Source of the DNA: Symsagittifera roscoffensis
Lineage: Eukaryota; Xenacoelomorpha; Acoela; Convolutidae
NCBI RefSeq assembly: GCF_963678635.1
Contig: NC_087069.1
Coordinates: forward strand, 19,256,660-19,320,659
Direction: 5' to 3'
DNA: 64,000 bases
Both the position numbers and the translations under genes were made by a program. Each line of letters opens with the position of its first letter. Position 1 is the stretch's first letter. This document shows, piece by piece, positions 11,480-25,099 of this stretch. The notes under the pieces were generated by a model that saw only the letters and a list, made by a program, of their open reading frames with translations, ran no database searches and was not told the DNA's origin.

Positions 11480-11786
11480 CATCAGAGTTCACCATGCTGT
11501 ATCTGGACATTTTTGCAGACTATCTAAGACAAGCAGAATCGCGAAGTGAACCGAAGGATGTTCGAGCTTTGTTGATAGGAAAAATATTGGCCAACCTAGA
11601 ATGGAATCAGCATCTTTATAAGACTCAAATCCAGACTGACAATGACCAAATAGGACAGATATAACTGAAAGTCCGGAAAATTGATCACAACGCCATAACG
11701 AAACAAGCTGCTGCACATCTGCTCGACACAGACGGCAAGAAGTTGGGAGTTACGGGACTCCTAGATACAGGACCAGTGGTCAGTGT

Positions 11787-14700
11787 GATGCAGATCAAGA
11801 TCTGGGAGAGAACGGGTCTTACCAGGGTTGTTCTGATACACACAAACCTGAGACTGGCTACTTGGAATCGCGGAACCATCTATGTTGAATGGAGAACTAC
11901 AATTATAGTTCTCAAGTTGAGAGGAATGAATCTTTGGACAAATTTTTTAGTGACCAAAAAACTGGACGACTGGGATCAGTTCAAATTAGGGCATAACTCC
12001 TTCCCAATTTCCACGTAACGATTGCACTGAATAATGGACTTATACGGATAAGGAACCCAGACGGAAAGTAATTTAAGCGACAATAAATGGAATAATAACG
12101 GATGAAAAAGAGGCTTCAATTGTTTTGGACTGGAAGTTAAAACTTGAACACAGCTGAGCGATAGTAAGCAGATTCGCCTGACTCCTAAACTTGAAAAATA
12201 AAACTCAATTTTTTGAGTCGGATATTTTCCATCAACCTGAAGCGGACTGGGTGAGAGTGTATTGTTGAATACACTGGTTAAGCCGAAACTGGGCTATGTT
12301 TTGCCGATGGGATGGATTATGAGGAGATAGAGGACTGTACCAACCATCAAAATTGTAATTTGCATGGTTAGTACAATCTTTTAACAAAATGTTTTCATTG
12401 AGGTCTGAGACAAATGACGGATTACCATCAAGCTGCTGGAGTTTTTGGGAACGAGCCGCTGTATATCAGTTTCGAGCCGCTTCGTCTACAACACCTGTCC
12501 TACAGAAGTATAACATTTGAGTGGGAAAAAAAAGAAAACAGAGTTTGAGATAGGGAAGTTTTCTAAATTGGAATGCAGAGTGTTGTCAAAACTTAAACAT
12601 ATCAAGAAGAAAAACGTTGTTGAAAGATTGTATCAAAAGCGAGCCAATCAGGCAGAAAAAAAGAGAGGTTCTCGTTTTTAGATCAAGAATCCTATGAAAC
12701 TATGTTTTTTTGACCAGTATCTTAGACAAATCAGGACACCCTATGCCGGGACACCCTCAATTACCGGTGGAGAAAGCAGTCGAGACTAAGATTCTGTCCG
12801 AAAAAGATCCCGTGCAAATTGGACCTGCTATTACATTCAAACTTGTTTCAGCAGGATCTGATTCGCATGAAAACGAACAAACAAAGAATCAAACAAACAA
12901 ACAAACAAACGGTGGTTGTCAGACCAGAAGTGATGCGAATGCTAGGTAAACGGTTAGAAAGAGAAGTAACCAGTGCTGATCTAGATGGTACGGCAGCAAT
13001 AACATCAGTAACGGTCAGCAAGAATGTTGGAATCAAACCGTTAAAACGAGAGATTGACAGGAATTGAAGGGCAGTAGTTCAGCAAATTTTCTCCTCTAGT
13101 GTTGATAAGGATAACATGCAAGACGAGGCAGGATGAAATCGAACCTCAGAAAATTTTGGCGCCCGATTTTGCTGATACAGTAATATTTAAGATTTGAAAC
13201 GGGATTGATTGAAAATTCTTTTATGAAGATCGGGAATAGACGTCTTATGTTTTGCAACATAGACGTCTTATATTTCGTATAGTATGTCTCAAATGATAGG
13301 TTTCAGATAGTAATTTTTTTTTGTGCAAAGTTTTTGAGAAATTTACAGAAATATCAAGTTATTGGCAATTTTTGTAATTATTCTTCTTTATTTTAACCAT
13401 AAACAATCAAGGTTTTATGTGGACAGCGTAAAAACTCAAACTGTTGGTTAATTCGTATCATGTTAAATCAATGACACAAAACTTAAATGAAAAACATGAA
13501 AATTTTCTTCATTTTTTTCTCAAAGTATAAATAAAATTTGATCATATTTAAGCTAAAATGCGTGATATGTAGTGTTATGAATACCATAAAAACAGTGCTC
13601 AAGTCAGCCAAATCTATGCCGAAGCTTCCACATTTGCTCAAGAATCGTGAAAATTACAATAAATTGTGAACAAGAGAAATAAACTTTTTCATATTAGTCT
13701 CAGCATCTACTTCGACTTTTCTTTTTTTAATGAACAATAGCTAACTTATTTAAGCCAGCTAGGTTTGACTATTGATGACAAACTCAATTCAATTGCCAAA
13801 AATTGTACTTTTTAGTGAAAGTTTTTTTTCAGCAAAATTCACGATTCAATTCATTCTCTTTTTTTTGTACAAAACTGCAATTTCTGAGAAATTCTCACAA
13901 TAAATACAATAATTTTTAATTAATTGTTCTAACTGATCTTGTCAATGCTAAAATAGCCTAAAAGGGAGAAAGAATATCAAAAGTGTACTAGATTCCGTAT
14001 GAAAAGAAATCAAAACTTTTGCATAACTGATCACTATCTCTTTTTTGCTTCAACAACATATATCATTTTCCGTTTTTCGTTTTTCAAAAAACAGCTCCCA
14101 ATTTCGGCTTCTGTCGGTTTTGGTCTAATTTGGCATGAAAGTTTAGTCAGAACTAGGGAAACTAGGGTCAAACCTATAATCAATTGAATGAATGATTTGC
14201 TGGCAGAACTGCAATCGTCTAAATATTACTCTGTAGTTTGTAAATAGTTACTTTTAGCATAGCTACCTTCTAGTGCTCAGTTGTTACTGTAAGTTTTCCT
14301 AGCAAACTTACAACTATTAATTTTAATGCAAAATAGCGTTAAAACTTGTTATGTTCAGGATTATTGGAAGTTTGTTCAAAGTTTCTCAAAAAAGTTCAAT
14401 TGATAGAGAATTGAAACTTTTGAAAATTTAAACTGAAAAAAATAAACACATGGTAGAAATGAGATAACTTGGATGCAGTTTTAGGAAAAATTTTATGAGA
14501 GAAAATTAAAGAAACTTCGTTCGTTTTTATCTGAAAACCTTCAATTTTTTTTTCTACGGTAGAATTTTCTTGTAATTTTATTCACTGAATTACAAATAAA
14601 CAAAGCAAAGAAACCAATCTTCTATATTGTGATTTGTCTAAAAGCTTCCAAAGAGAAAGTTTGGAGAAAAAAACTTGGCTCAACAAAATTCAGGTAACAA

Positions 14701-16586
14701 ACATATCATTTGAACAATTTTTTTTCTGATACTGAAGCGAAAATAATTGAACAAAAACAGAGCAAAAAATACAAAATTAACACACCGTCAATTTGATTGG
14801 CTTAAAAAAGCATTTCAATTGAGAAAATGTTCATCTAGTTTTGCGTTACCAGGGACATACGTCAAACGTGATCGAATGATTGGCTGAAAGTTCACTTGAC
14901 GAACGATACATCCGAGATGTAGACTGGGTCCAACGATTCCACATGAAACTCAAAAATTTCTGCAGCTGAGACGCCAGTAACTAGAGCGGAACAATGTTTT
15001 GATCGGGTCTCTCTAATGTGGTCGAATTGGATTGGCTGAATGCGGATGAAATCAACTACAGCTCAGTAACTGCCCTGAGACTAGCTGACTTTTAGGGGTT
15101 GCCCTCAAACAACAGAACGGAAGCAGTCGATGTGCAAATGCTGTAGGATAAGAGAATGAGTCACGAAAAATGAAGAGGAAAACTTCCCAAGAGACGAGGC
15201 TTTAATTTACAACATATAAAGGTGACTAATTAAGTAAGAGACCCGCCTTCCCATGTCGAAAAGAAAGAGCGTGCCCGAGGTTAGAGGAGTCAGAAACTGA
15301 CATGGAATTTTATGGTGAGTTAAAATTCGCTGCATTTGCTAAAGGGGAAAAAAAGCAAGGCATAGATAATAGCCGCAGCGAGCTCGGACTATGTCCATAC
15401 TTTAAAACAAAACTTTGGCCAGAAATAAAATTGTTGGCTGGCCTTCGGAAAAACAACCCAAAGGGAAGCACCGTATGCACTGCTTGCTTACTGAATGAAA
15501 AATGCGCACGCGATGGTTGCGCTTCTGGATGAAGAGACCTATGATGTAAAGTTTCCCGCACCGATTAGAGAATTGAATTAGAAAAATCTAAGACTCTTGG
15601 GAGATAGAATTCACGGCGGTGTGATCTGATAACTCTAAAACTCTGAGGTGATTCAAAGAGCATCCGCGCATGATGTTTTTGTTTGAATTGCTTGAGTTGG
15701 AACTGTCCATTTTCAGCAGTCAGCTGAAATTGAAATCTGTGATTGTTGATAACTATCAGATCAATTTCGACTTATCGAAAGACTTCTGGTTCCGCGAAAA
15801 GGGAACGCAGGGAATGAAGAGCAAGCCAATGAAAGACAGAACGCCGGAGAGGCGGAATCTCATATAGAAGCTGTATTTTTTAAAGAAAAAAACAAAGGCA
15901 AAAAATTGGCAGCACCTGATTCCCCAAGATGCAGCATTGGGCATATACATTTCCGCGCGAGGTCCACCGATGATGTCAAGATTCATGATTACATCCTCAA
16001 AACGCTTGCTCGCTCAGAAGAAAATGTAGAGAAATCCACTGAATTCATTGATAGAATGTACAGGACGACCTCGGAAGCAGAAGTCTATGTAAGAATACGT
16101 TAGCATGTTAGAAGGATTGTGAGCAAGAAGTTCCGCGTCTTTCCTAGCAAATATGTATTCTCGATTATCTCGCTTCTTGATCCGAGAGTTCATCAACGCA
16201 GTCACCGAACTATCTATAGCAGTGATACTAGCGCTGTTCATGATACTTTGAGTGTAGACCAAAACGGACCCGCAGGGTTACTAAATGATGGAGTGCCTGA
16301 TATCTTTATGGGTTGCTGACTTTGATTGCCATGAACTGCGGGTTAAGTGAGTTCATCAAATCAACTCGTTTACCGGAGTTGATGCGAGAATCAGTAGAAA
16401 AACATGATATGCAGAGAGAAACGGCCTTTTGATGAAGATGAGGGTCTGAGACATACACTGATACAATTCATTTTAAAGCCGTTTCGCTTTGGAACTGGAG
16501 AAGATGAAAGACTTGAAAGAGATGAAGCATGCCACTGGTGACTGACTTGTTTTTGGCCGTGGGGGTGGACTCTCGTACTGATAAAG
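11787..16586. repeat. 4.8 kb tandem duplication inside the decayed region, unit A
   Basis: The unit runs from GATGCAGATCAAGA to CTCTCGTACTGATAAAG. Unit B starts and ends with the same strings. Most of the unit has diverged by roughly one base in ten to fifteen, but the part at about 14601-15090 is nearly identical to unit B. AT-rich spacer without any gene occupies 13200-14840. Confidence 0.85.
12871..12911. repeat. (CAAA)n microsatellite
   Basis: A short run of CAAA repeats with two interruptions. Expanded relatives lie at 17629-17672 and 18493-18536 in the duplicated units. Confidence 0.85.
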
Positions 16587-17319
16587 GTGCGATGCAGATC
16601 AAGACTGGGAGAGAACGGATTTTACCAGGGTTGTTCTGATACACACAAACCTGAGACTGGCTAATTGGAATCGCGGAACCATCTATGTGGAATGGAGAAC
16701 TACAATTATAGTTCTCAAGTTGAGAGGATTGAATCTTTGGACGAATTTTTCAGTGATCGAAAAACTGTACGACTGGGATCAATTCAAATTAGGGCTTAAT
16801 TTCTTCGCAATTTCCACGTAACGATTGCACTGAATAACGGACTTATACGGATAAGGAACCCAGACGGAAAGTAATTTAGGCGACAATAAATGGAATAATA
16901 ACGGATGAAAAAGAGGCTTCAATTGTTTTGGACTGGAAGTTAAAACTTGAACACAAACAGTAAGTCAACGCAATTCTTAGGATCAGATATTTGAACGAGC
17001 TGAGCGATAGTAAGCAGATTTGCCTGAGTCATAAACCTAAAAAAAAAACTCAGTAATTTGAGTCGGATCTTTTCCGTCACCCAAAGCGGACTGCGTGTGA
17101 GTGTATTGTTGAATACACTGGTTAAGCCGGAAACTGGGCTACGTTTTGCCGATGAGACGGATTATGAGGAGACACAGGACTGTACTAGCCATGCAAACTC
17201 TGATTTGCATGGTTAGTACAATATTTTAACAAAATGTTTTCATTGAGGTCTGAGACAAATTACGGATTACCATCAAGCTGCTGGAATTTTTGAGAACGAG
17301 TCACTTCATATCAGTTTCG

Positions 17320-18183
17320 AGCCGAATCTTCTGTCCTACAGAACTAGAACATTTGAGTGGAAAAGAGGAAAATTTTGTTGAAAGATTGGATCAAAAGCGA
17401 GCCAATCAGGCAGAAAAAAAGAGAGGTTCTCGTTTTTAGATCAAGAATCCTATGAAACTATGTTTCTTTTGACCAGTTTCTTAGACAAATCAGGACACCC
17501 TATGCTGGGACACCCTCAATTAACGGCGGAGAAAGCAGTCCAGACTAAGATTCTGTCCAATAAAGATCCCGTGCCATTGGACCTGCTATTACGTTTAAAC
17601 TTGTTTCAGCAGGATCTGATTCGCATGAAAACAAACAAACAAACAAACAATCAAACAAACAAACAAACAAACGGTGGTTGTCAGACCAGAAGTGATGCGA
17701 ATGCTAGGTTAATTGTTAGAAAGAGAAATAACCAGTGCTGATCTAGAGGGGACGGCAGCAATAACATCAGTAGTTGTCAGCAAGAAGGTTGGAATCAAAC
17801 CGTTAAAACGAGAGATTGACAGGAATTGTAGGGCAGTAGTTCACAAATTGTCTCCTCTAGTATTGATAAGGATAACATGCAAGACAAGGCAGGATGAAAT
17901 CGAACCTCAGAAAATTTTGGCGCCCGATTTTGCTGATACAGTAATATTTAAGATTTGAAACGGGATTGATTAAAAATTCATTTATAAAGATCGGGAATAG
18001 ACGTCTTATATTTCGCAACATAGACCTCTTATATTTCGTATAGTATGTCTCAAAGTTTCGGATGATAGGTTTCAGTTATTACTTTTTTTGTGCAAAAATC
18101 TCAAATTTTTAAAAAATTTACAAAAATATCAAGTAATTGGCAATTTTGTAATTATTCTTCTTTATTATAACCGTAAATAATCA
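17320..18183. repeat. 864-base tandem duplication, copy 1
   Basis: The copy begins AGCCGAATCTTCTG. Copy 2 follows directly and is almost identical, with about two differences noticed, one of them in an A run. The junction shows short microhomology around AATCAAG. The two open frames it carries (about 17460-17741 and 17713-17958) belong to the decayed region and are not host genes. Confidence 0.95.
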
Positions 18184-19047
18184 AGCCGAATCTTCTGTCC
18201 TACAGAACTAGAACATTTGAGTGGAAAAGAGGAAAATTTTGTTGAAAGATTGGATCAAAAGCGAGCCAATCAGGCAGAAAAAAAGAGAGGTTCTCGTTTT
18301 TAGATCAAGAATCCTATGAAACTATGTTTCTTTTGACCAGTTTCTTAGACAAATCAGGACACCCTATGCTGGGACACCCTCAATTAACGGCGGAGAAAGC
18401 AGTCCAGACTAAGATTCTGTCCAATAAAGATCCCGTGCCATTGGACCTGCTATTACGTTTAAACTTGTTTCAGCAGGATCTGATTCGCATGAAAACAAAC
18501 AAACAAACAAACAATCAAACAAACAAACAAACAAACGGTGGTTGTCAGACCAGAAGTGATGCGAATGCTAGGTTAATTGTTAGAAAGAGAAATAACCAGT
18601 GCTGATCTAGAGGGGACGGCAGCAATAACATCAGTAGTTGTCAGCAAGAAGGTTGGAATCAAACCGTTAAAACGAGAGATTGACAGGAATTGTAGGGCAG
18701 TAGTTCACAAATTGTCTCCTCTAGTATTGATAAGGATAACATGCAAGACAAGGCAGGATGAAATCGAACCTCAGAAAATTTTGGCGCCCGATTTTGCTGA
18801 TACAGTAATATTTAAGATTTGAAACGGGATTGATTAAAAATTCATTTATAAAGATCGGGAATAGACGTCTTATATTTCGCAACATAGACCTCTTATATTT
18901 CGTATAGTATGTCTCAAAGTTTCGGATGATAGGTTTCAGTTATTACTTTTTTTGTGCAAAAATCTCAAATTTTTAAAAAAATTTACAAAAATATCAAGTA
19001 ATTGGCAATTTTGTAATTATTCTTCTTTATTATAACCGTAAACAATC
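18184..19047. repeat. 864-base tandem duplication, copy 2
   Basis: This copy has an exact offset of 864 from copy 1. After its end the sequence resumes alignment with unit A near 13410 (AATCAAGGTTTTATGTG), which shows that copy 2 was added within unit B. Confidence 0.95.
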
Positions 19048-22000
19048 AAGGTTTTATGTGAACAGCGTAAAAACTCAAATTGTTGGTTAATTCGTATCAT
19101 GTTAAATCAATGACACAAAACTTAAATGAAAAACATGAAAAGTTTCTTCTTTTTTTCAAAGTATAAAAACGATTTGATCTTATTTAAGCTAAGATGCGTG
19201 ATATATAGTGTTATGAATACCAGAAACAGTGCTCAAGTCAGCCAAATCTGAGCTGAAGCTTTCACATTTGCTCAAGAATCGTGAAAATTACGATAATTTG
19301 TGAACAAGAGAAGTAAACTGTTTTATATTAGTCTCAGCATTTATCCAATTTCTACAACTTTTCATTTTTTTAAAGAACAAAAGCTAGTTTATTTGAGCCA
19401 GCTAGGTTTGACTATTGATGACAATCTCAATTCAATTACCAAAATTTGAGTTTTTTAATGAAAGTTTCTTCAATAAAATTCACAATTCAATTCTTTGTCT
19501 TTTTTTTGTACAAAACTGCAATTTCCGAGCAATTCTCACAATAAATACACTAATTTTTAATTAATTGATTTAACTGATCGTGTTAATGCTAAAATGGCTA
19601 AAAAAGGGAGAAAGAATATCAAAAAAGTACTAGAGTCCGTAAGAAAAGAAATCAAAACTTTTTTCTTAACTGTTCACTATCTCTTTCAAGTACATATATC
19701 GTTTCCCGTTTTTCATTTTTCAAAAAACAGCTCCCAATTTCGGCCTCTGTCGCTTTTGGTCTAATTTTGCATGAAAGGTTAGTCAGAACTAGAGAAACTA
19801 GGGTCAAACCTATAATCAATTGAATGATTGATTTGCTGGCAGAACTACAATCGTCTAAACATTACTCTGTAGTTTGTAGATAGTTACCTTTAGCAGAGAC
19901 AAATTCTATTGCTCAATTGTTACTGTAAGTTTTTTTAGCAAACACACAACCATTATTTTTGTTGCAAAATAGCGTTAAAAACTGTTATATTCAGGATTAA
20001 TGGAAGTTTGTTCAAACTTTCTCGAAAAAATTCAAGTGAGAGAGATTTGAAACTTTTAAAAACTTAAACAGAAAAAAAAACAAATGGTAGAAATGAGATA
20101 ATTTGGATGCAGTTTTTTTTGGGAAAAATTTATGAGAGAAAACTTTTTGGGAAAAATTTATCAGTTGGTTTTTATCTGAAAACCTTCGATGTTTTTTTAT
20201 CTACGGTAGAAGTTTCTCGTAGTTTTATTCACTGAAATTCAAAAAAAAACAAAGCAAAGAAACCAATCTTCTATATTGTGATTTGTCTAAAAGCTTCCAA
20301 AGAGAAAGTTTGGAGAAAAAAACTTGGCTCAACAAAATTCAGGTAACAAACATATCATTTGAACAATTTTTTTTCTGATACTGAAGCGAAAATAATTGAA
20401 CAAAAACAGAGCAAAAAATACAAAATTAACACACCGTCAATTTGATTGGCTTAAAAAAGCATTTCAATTGAGAAAATGTTCATCTAGTTTTGCGTTACCA
20501 GGGACATACGTCAAACGTGATCGAATGATTGGCTGAAAGTTCACTTGACGAACGATACATCCGAGATGTAGACTGGGTCCAACGATTCCACATGAAACTC
20601 AAAAATTTCTGCAGCTGAGACGCCAGTAACTAGAGCGGAACAATATTTTGATCGGGTCTCTCTAATGTGGTCGAATTGGATTGGCTGAATGCGGATGAAA
20701 TCAACTACAGCTCAGTAACTGCCCTGAGACTAGCTGACCTTTAGGGGTTGACCTCAAACACCAGAACGGAACCAGTGAATGTGCGAATGCTGTAAGAAAA
20801 ATCACGAAAAATGAAGAGGAGTTCGTAGACGAGAAAAACTTCCCAAGAGACGAGGCTTTAATGGACAAAATGTAAAAGTGTTTGAGCAAGTAATAGACCC
20901 ACCTCCCATGTCGAAAAGAAAGAGCGTGCCCGAGGTTAGAGGAGCAAGAAATTGAAGTGGAAGTTTATGGTGAGTTGAAATTAGCTGCATTTGATTAAGG
21001 GGAAACGAGGAAGGCAGAGATAAGAGCCACAACGAGCTCGGACTACGTCCATACTTTAAAACAAAACTTTGGCCAGCTCTAAAAATGTTGGCTAGCCTTC
21101 GGAAAAACAACCCAAGGGAAGTAAGTTACCGTGCTATTTCAACAGTATGCACTGCTTCCTGAATGAATGAAGTATGTACACGCGATGGTTGCGCTTCTGG
21201 CGGAAGAGACCTATGATGTAAAGTTTCCCGCACCGATTAGAGAATTGTATTAGAAAAATCTCAAACCCTTGGGAAATAGAATTCACGGCGGTGTGATCTG
21301 ATCACTCTAAAACTCTGACGCGATTCAAAGCGCATCCGCATATGATGTTTTTATTTGAATTGCTTGAGTTGGAACTGTCCATTTTCAGCAGTCAGCTGAA
21401 AATTAAATCTATGATTGACGATAACTATCAGATCAATTTCGACTGGTCAAAAGATTTCTGGTTCCGCAAAAAGGGAACGCAGGGAATGAAGACAGAATGC
21501 CAAAGAGGCGGAATCTCATATAGAAGCAGTTTTTTAAGAAAAAAACCAAAGGCAAAAAATTGGCAGCACTTGATTCCCCAAGATGCAGCATTGGGCATAG
21601 ACATTTCCGCGCGAGGCCCACCGATGATGTCACGATTCATGGCTACATCGTCAAAACGCTGGAAGAAAGAGTAGAGAAATCCACTGAATTAGTTGATAGA
21701 ATATTCAGGACGACTTCGGAAGCAGAAGTCTATGAAAGAATAAGTTAGCATGTTAGAAGGATTGTGAGCAAGAAGTTCCGCGTCTTTCCTAGCAAAAATG
21801 TATTCTCGATTTTCTCGCTTCTTGATCCGAGAGTTCATCAACGCAGTCGCAGAACTATCTATAGCAGTGAAACTAGCGCTGTTCGTGATACTTTGAGTGT
21901 AGACCAAAACTGACCTGCAGGGTTACAAAATGAAGGATTGCATAATATCTTTATGGACTGCTGACTTTGATTGCCATAAACTGCAGCTTAAGTGAATTCA

Positions 22001-22229
22001 TCACACTGACTCGTTACCCGGAATTGATGCGAGAGTCAGTAGAAAAACATGATATGCAGAGAGAAACGGCCTCTTGATGAAGATGAGAGTCTGAGACATA
22101 CACTGATACAATTTATTTTAAAGCCGTTTCGCTTTGGAACTGGAGAAGATGAAAGACTTGAAAGAGATGAAGCATGCAACTGGTGACTTACTTGTTTTTG
22201 GCCGTGGGGGGACTCTCGTACTGATAAAG

Positions 22230-24503
22230 CGAAGGAGTGAGTTCGTAACAGTTATACACAGGCCGGTAGTGACGTTTGCTTTTCATGACCCGAAGGTAGG
22301 AACATACCGGAGGTCTTTGCAACACCTGAATTTCATCTCAGTAGTTGATGGAAGCACACTATATTGGTGTGTACAAAGTGTCTTGCATGATGCGATGAGC
22401 GAGGATCTACAGTTTGGAAAAACTGCAGAGTTAGAACTGACAGCGGTAAACGTCAACAAAATTTCTGCGACAGAATGGTTGAAGTGTAAAAGGGACACAT
22501 AGAAGTATGCCCAATGTCATGTAACCATAGAACCTACGACAAGACAAATAGAGATTTAAAGAAGTTACCGAGACTGCTAACATCGTATCAGAGAGCCAGG
22601 AAAGATACAAATGAGCGGATTGACTTCAAAGAATTGCCTGAAGAAACACCAGATTATCCTATTATCAGAATATTCTTACACGGAGATGACTCCGCAGTGT
22701 ATGCGCCAAGACTCATTGCAATTGAAACCAACGAGAGGAAGATGACAGGTTTCGCCGACACGACAGATTCGTGCTTTGTGAGCAGTAATGCTGCAGTATT
22801 GCAAATCACGCACTTCGCTTATTTGGAAGAGTCAACGACAAAACGTATGAGCAACATCGCCATTCCAAAATATGCAAAAAAAAACGAACGATTGGAAGAG
22901 ACTGAAGGTCGCGCTACTTGCAATGAAAATGAAAACAACTTCAACTTGGGTGAAGCAGTTGTTTTGGTCAAGTCAGGCGGGAATTTATACCATTGGGAAT
23001 AATTTTGCCGAGATATGCTCTAGCAGCCCTCAGTTGGAAAGCGGTCAGCATAGTCCCCGATGGTGAAGAGGTTAGGATATTTCCGCTTGGAAGAAACCGG
23101 TATTGAAGCCGGACCAAGGCAGAGTGAGGATCAAGATAGTAACCAGATGACGGAAGAACCAATGGATCAGGATCCCAGTCGAATGAGGAAAGACAACGTT
23201 GTCAAACGCCTCATTACGTAGAACATTAAGTCTGGACGTCAATTTTCTTGACGAGAAAGATGATGCAGGAACGGCGACGATTAAAACAAAGACGATGGAA
23301 GATGACTCCTCCAAGCTAGAACTTTTTTCAGCTCTCCTGGCAGGATCGAAATATCAACTAGGAGAATACTGACTGAATTACCTCGCAGAAGGAAAATAGG
23401 GATTGCAGCCAGGGTACCTTTCCTCAGAACCCTACCTGAGGGTGATTGTGAAGTCTATCATCTCAATTACGAAAACCGGGATAACTGCGGAAAGAGCTGA
23501 GTGGGAGAATTCTGGTTGGTATTATAGCGCTCCTCGACCCAATCAAAAATTGAAACAGGTCATAATAGACCACTGATGCATGAAATCCTCGAGAAATTGA
23601 ATGAAAGCGAGCGACAAATGAGTGAACTACTCATTGATTCTGCCACTTCTGAAAGCGAAGCGATTTCTCCCATTAGGCCCACACGTCAAGGATCAATGCG
23701 TTAAATATTATATATGTCCAGGACGAGGAATGGGACAATGCGGTCAAAACCACCTCGGACACCTCGATAAAACCACCTAGTGTTATGGCAGGGCTTATAT
23801 TTGCCAGTTATAAAAGCTGAAAGGGGTGACCGTACTTTCACAGGAGACGGAAATTGTGAGCCAGTGTGGGGAAATCATTTTCAGGACTTCAAGCCGTCAA
23901 GAATGGGTCATGGAAAAGGAAGCGTTGTGGGACAAATAAACCCAGTAAGGCACAAATGGCTAACCTTAACGGGCACCTTTCGATATGCGAACCAGCTGAG
24001 CCAGAGGATATTTAGTGGCTGGGCCAGAGGAAATTCAGCTAGAGGACTTTCAGAAACTCGGCCAGAGGACATTTAGTGGCTCTAGAGAACAAAGGTGCCA
24101 TTGGATGCTGCCTGAAAAACATAATCAAAGACATGACTTTGAAACAAGAACCTTTTGGAAAACTAGTTTCCTCAAAATGCAAGATGAAACTTGGATCAAT
24201 TGACAGTTTACTTTGGATGGCACTACTATTGCGACACTTTGAGAAAGGGATGAAGGCTACTTCAAAAGTCCTTGCTTTGATCGCCGTGCCTTTTGCAAGA
24301 AACAAACTGCAGCTCAGTTTCATCTGGTGCTTGTCGGGTTTAACCAGAGAAGAAAACGACTCTGACGAATGAAGAAGGTCTTGAGTGCTCTTGATGACGG
24401 CTCAAAGAGACATGATGATTTTTGAGGAAGCATCAATAGCATGTGGAAAGCGGAGAGATGCTCTCTTTTTTGTATGTTTCCTGTTTGAACAAATAGCATT
24501 ATT
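22230..24503 (+). other. Unrecognised decayed coding sequence left of the Polinton
   Basis: Two long plus-strand open frames, about 22134-22502 and 22514-23002, and shorter ones to 24370 have ordinary protein-like composition and higher G+C than the neighbours. No domain is recognised. A 21-base motif, GCCAGAGGA(T/C)ATTTAGTGGCT, occurs near 24001 and again near 24061. The block is probably part of the same old element as the protease region, but that is inferred only from position and composition. Confidence 0.35.
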
Positions 24504-24796
24504 AGATATTGTAGATTAGGTTGGAGGTCACTGCAGAACCCAGATTTTAAGATAGGGAAAAGAGCATCCGGTCTCAAGGCTATGTTTTATCCTTCGTTAT
24601 AAAATCAACAATATATTAAGATAAAGGTGTTTTTTTTTGGCTTTTGTATGGAAATCTCGGGTTTTTTGAAGAGACTTGGGCGCGCGTTACGTAATTGGCA
24701 AACACCAGTGATTTATACCGTGTGGATTCTAAAAAAAGGTATTATATTATGTTTTTCTTGGTTCAAGTTAAGTAATTCTTAAGACTTTTGCAAAAA
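24504..24796 (+). repeat. Left terminal inverted repeat of the Polinton
   Basis: The outer end reads AGATATTGTAGATTAGG. Shared landmarks with the reversed right end, in order, are CTGCAGA, AAGATAGGG, GCATCCGGTCT, a GGGCGCGCGTTA string, TGTG(G/A)ATTCTA, and a final CTTTTGCAAA or CTTGAGCAAA string. This order over about 290 bases cannot be chance. Confidence 0.85.
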
Positions 24797-25099
24797 AAAT
24801 GTCTAAAAATTGATTTTTTTTTATTTCAAAAAAACTTCGAATCACAATAAAACTTTGATACAATTTGACATGTTGAGTATTTTCATAGATAATCTCAATG
24901 TTTAAAAAAGAATTCTTTCTTCCTGAAACTAAACCTATTAAGAATTCGCAAAATTAAGTTTTTCGAGAAAAAATCCTTTTTTAACGAAAGTATATACATC
25001 ACTGCGTCGTTTTTGAAGTTTACCGTAACATTATGAAAAAATAAAACCAATAGAAAAATGCATCGTACAGAAAATGAAAACATGACCTTCATTCTGATA

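Larger units (their letters stand above)
16591..22229. repeat. 4.8 kb tandem duplication, unit B, lengthened by an internal 864-base duplication
   Basis: This is a copy of 11787-16586 in the same order and orientation. It is longer chiefly because 17320-18183 is repeated at 18184-19047. AT-rich spacer without genes occupies about 19050-20850. Confidence 0.85.
11480..24503 (+). mobile_element. Heavily decayed retroelement-like region (Ty3/Gypsy-like protease), internally duplicated
   Basis: Plus-strand sequence at about 11720-12330 keeps the order of a Ty3/Gypsy-type aspartic protease and linker. It has the active-site box LLDTG, then an LG(H/R)-type flap end, and then NNGLIRIRNPD, LSDSK and a LNTLVK-LGYVLP string. 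I recognise these from memory of the family. The same order recurs at about 16590-17210. Blocks at 12.7-13.2, 15.2-16.5, 20.8-23.4 and 23.8-24.4 kb have coding-like composition, but I do not recognise them. The region is broken many times over and cannot be active. No LTR pair could be delimited. It is old, although duplicated again recently in parts. Confidence 0.6.

Noticed and set aside
24498-24503. A 6-base target duplication flanking the Polinton
   Set aside because: ATTATT on the left and GAATTC on the right do not match; the original duplication has been lost or the exact edges are slightly different.
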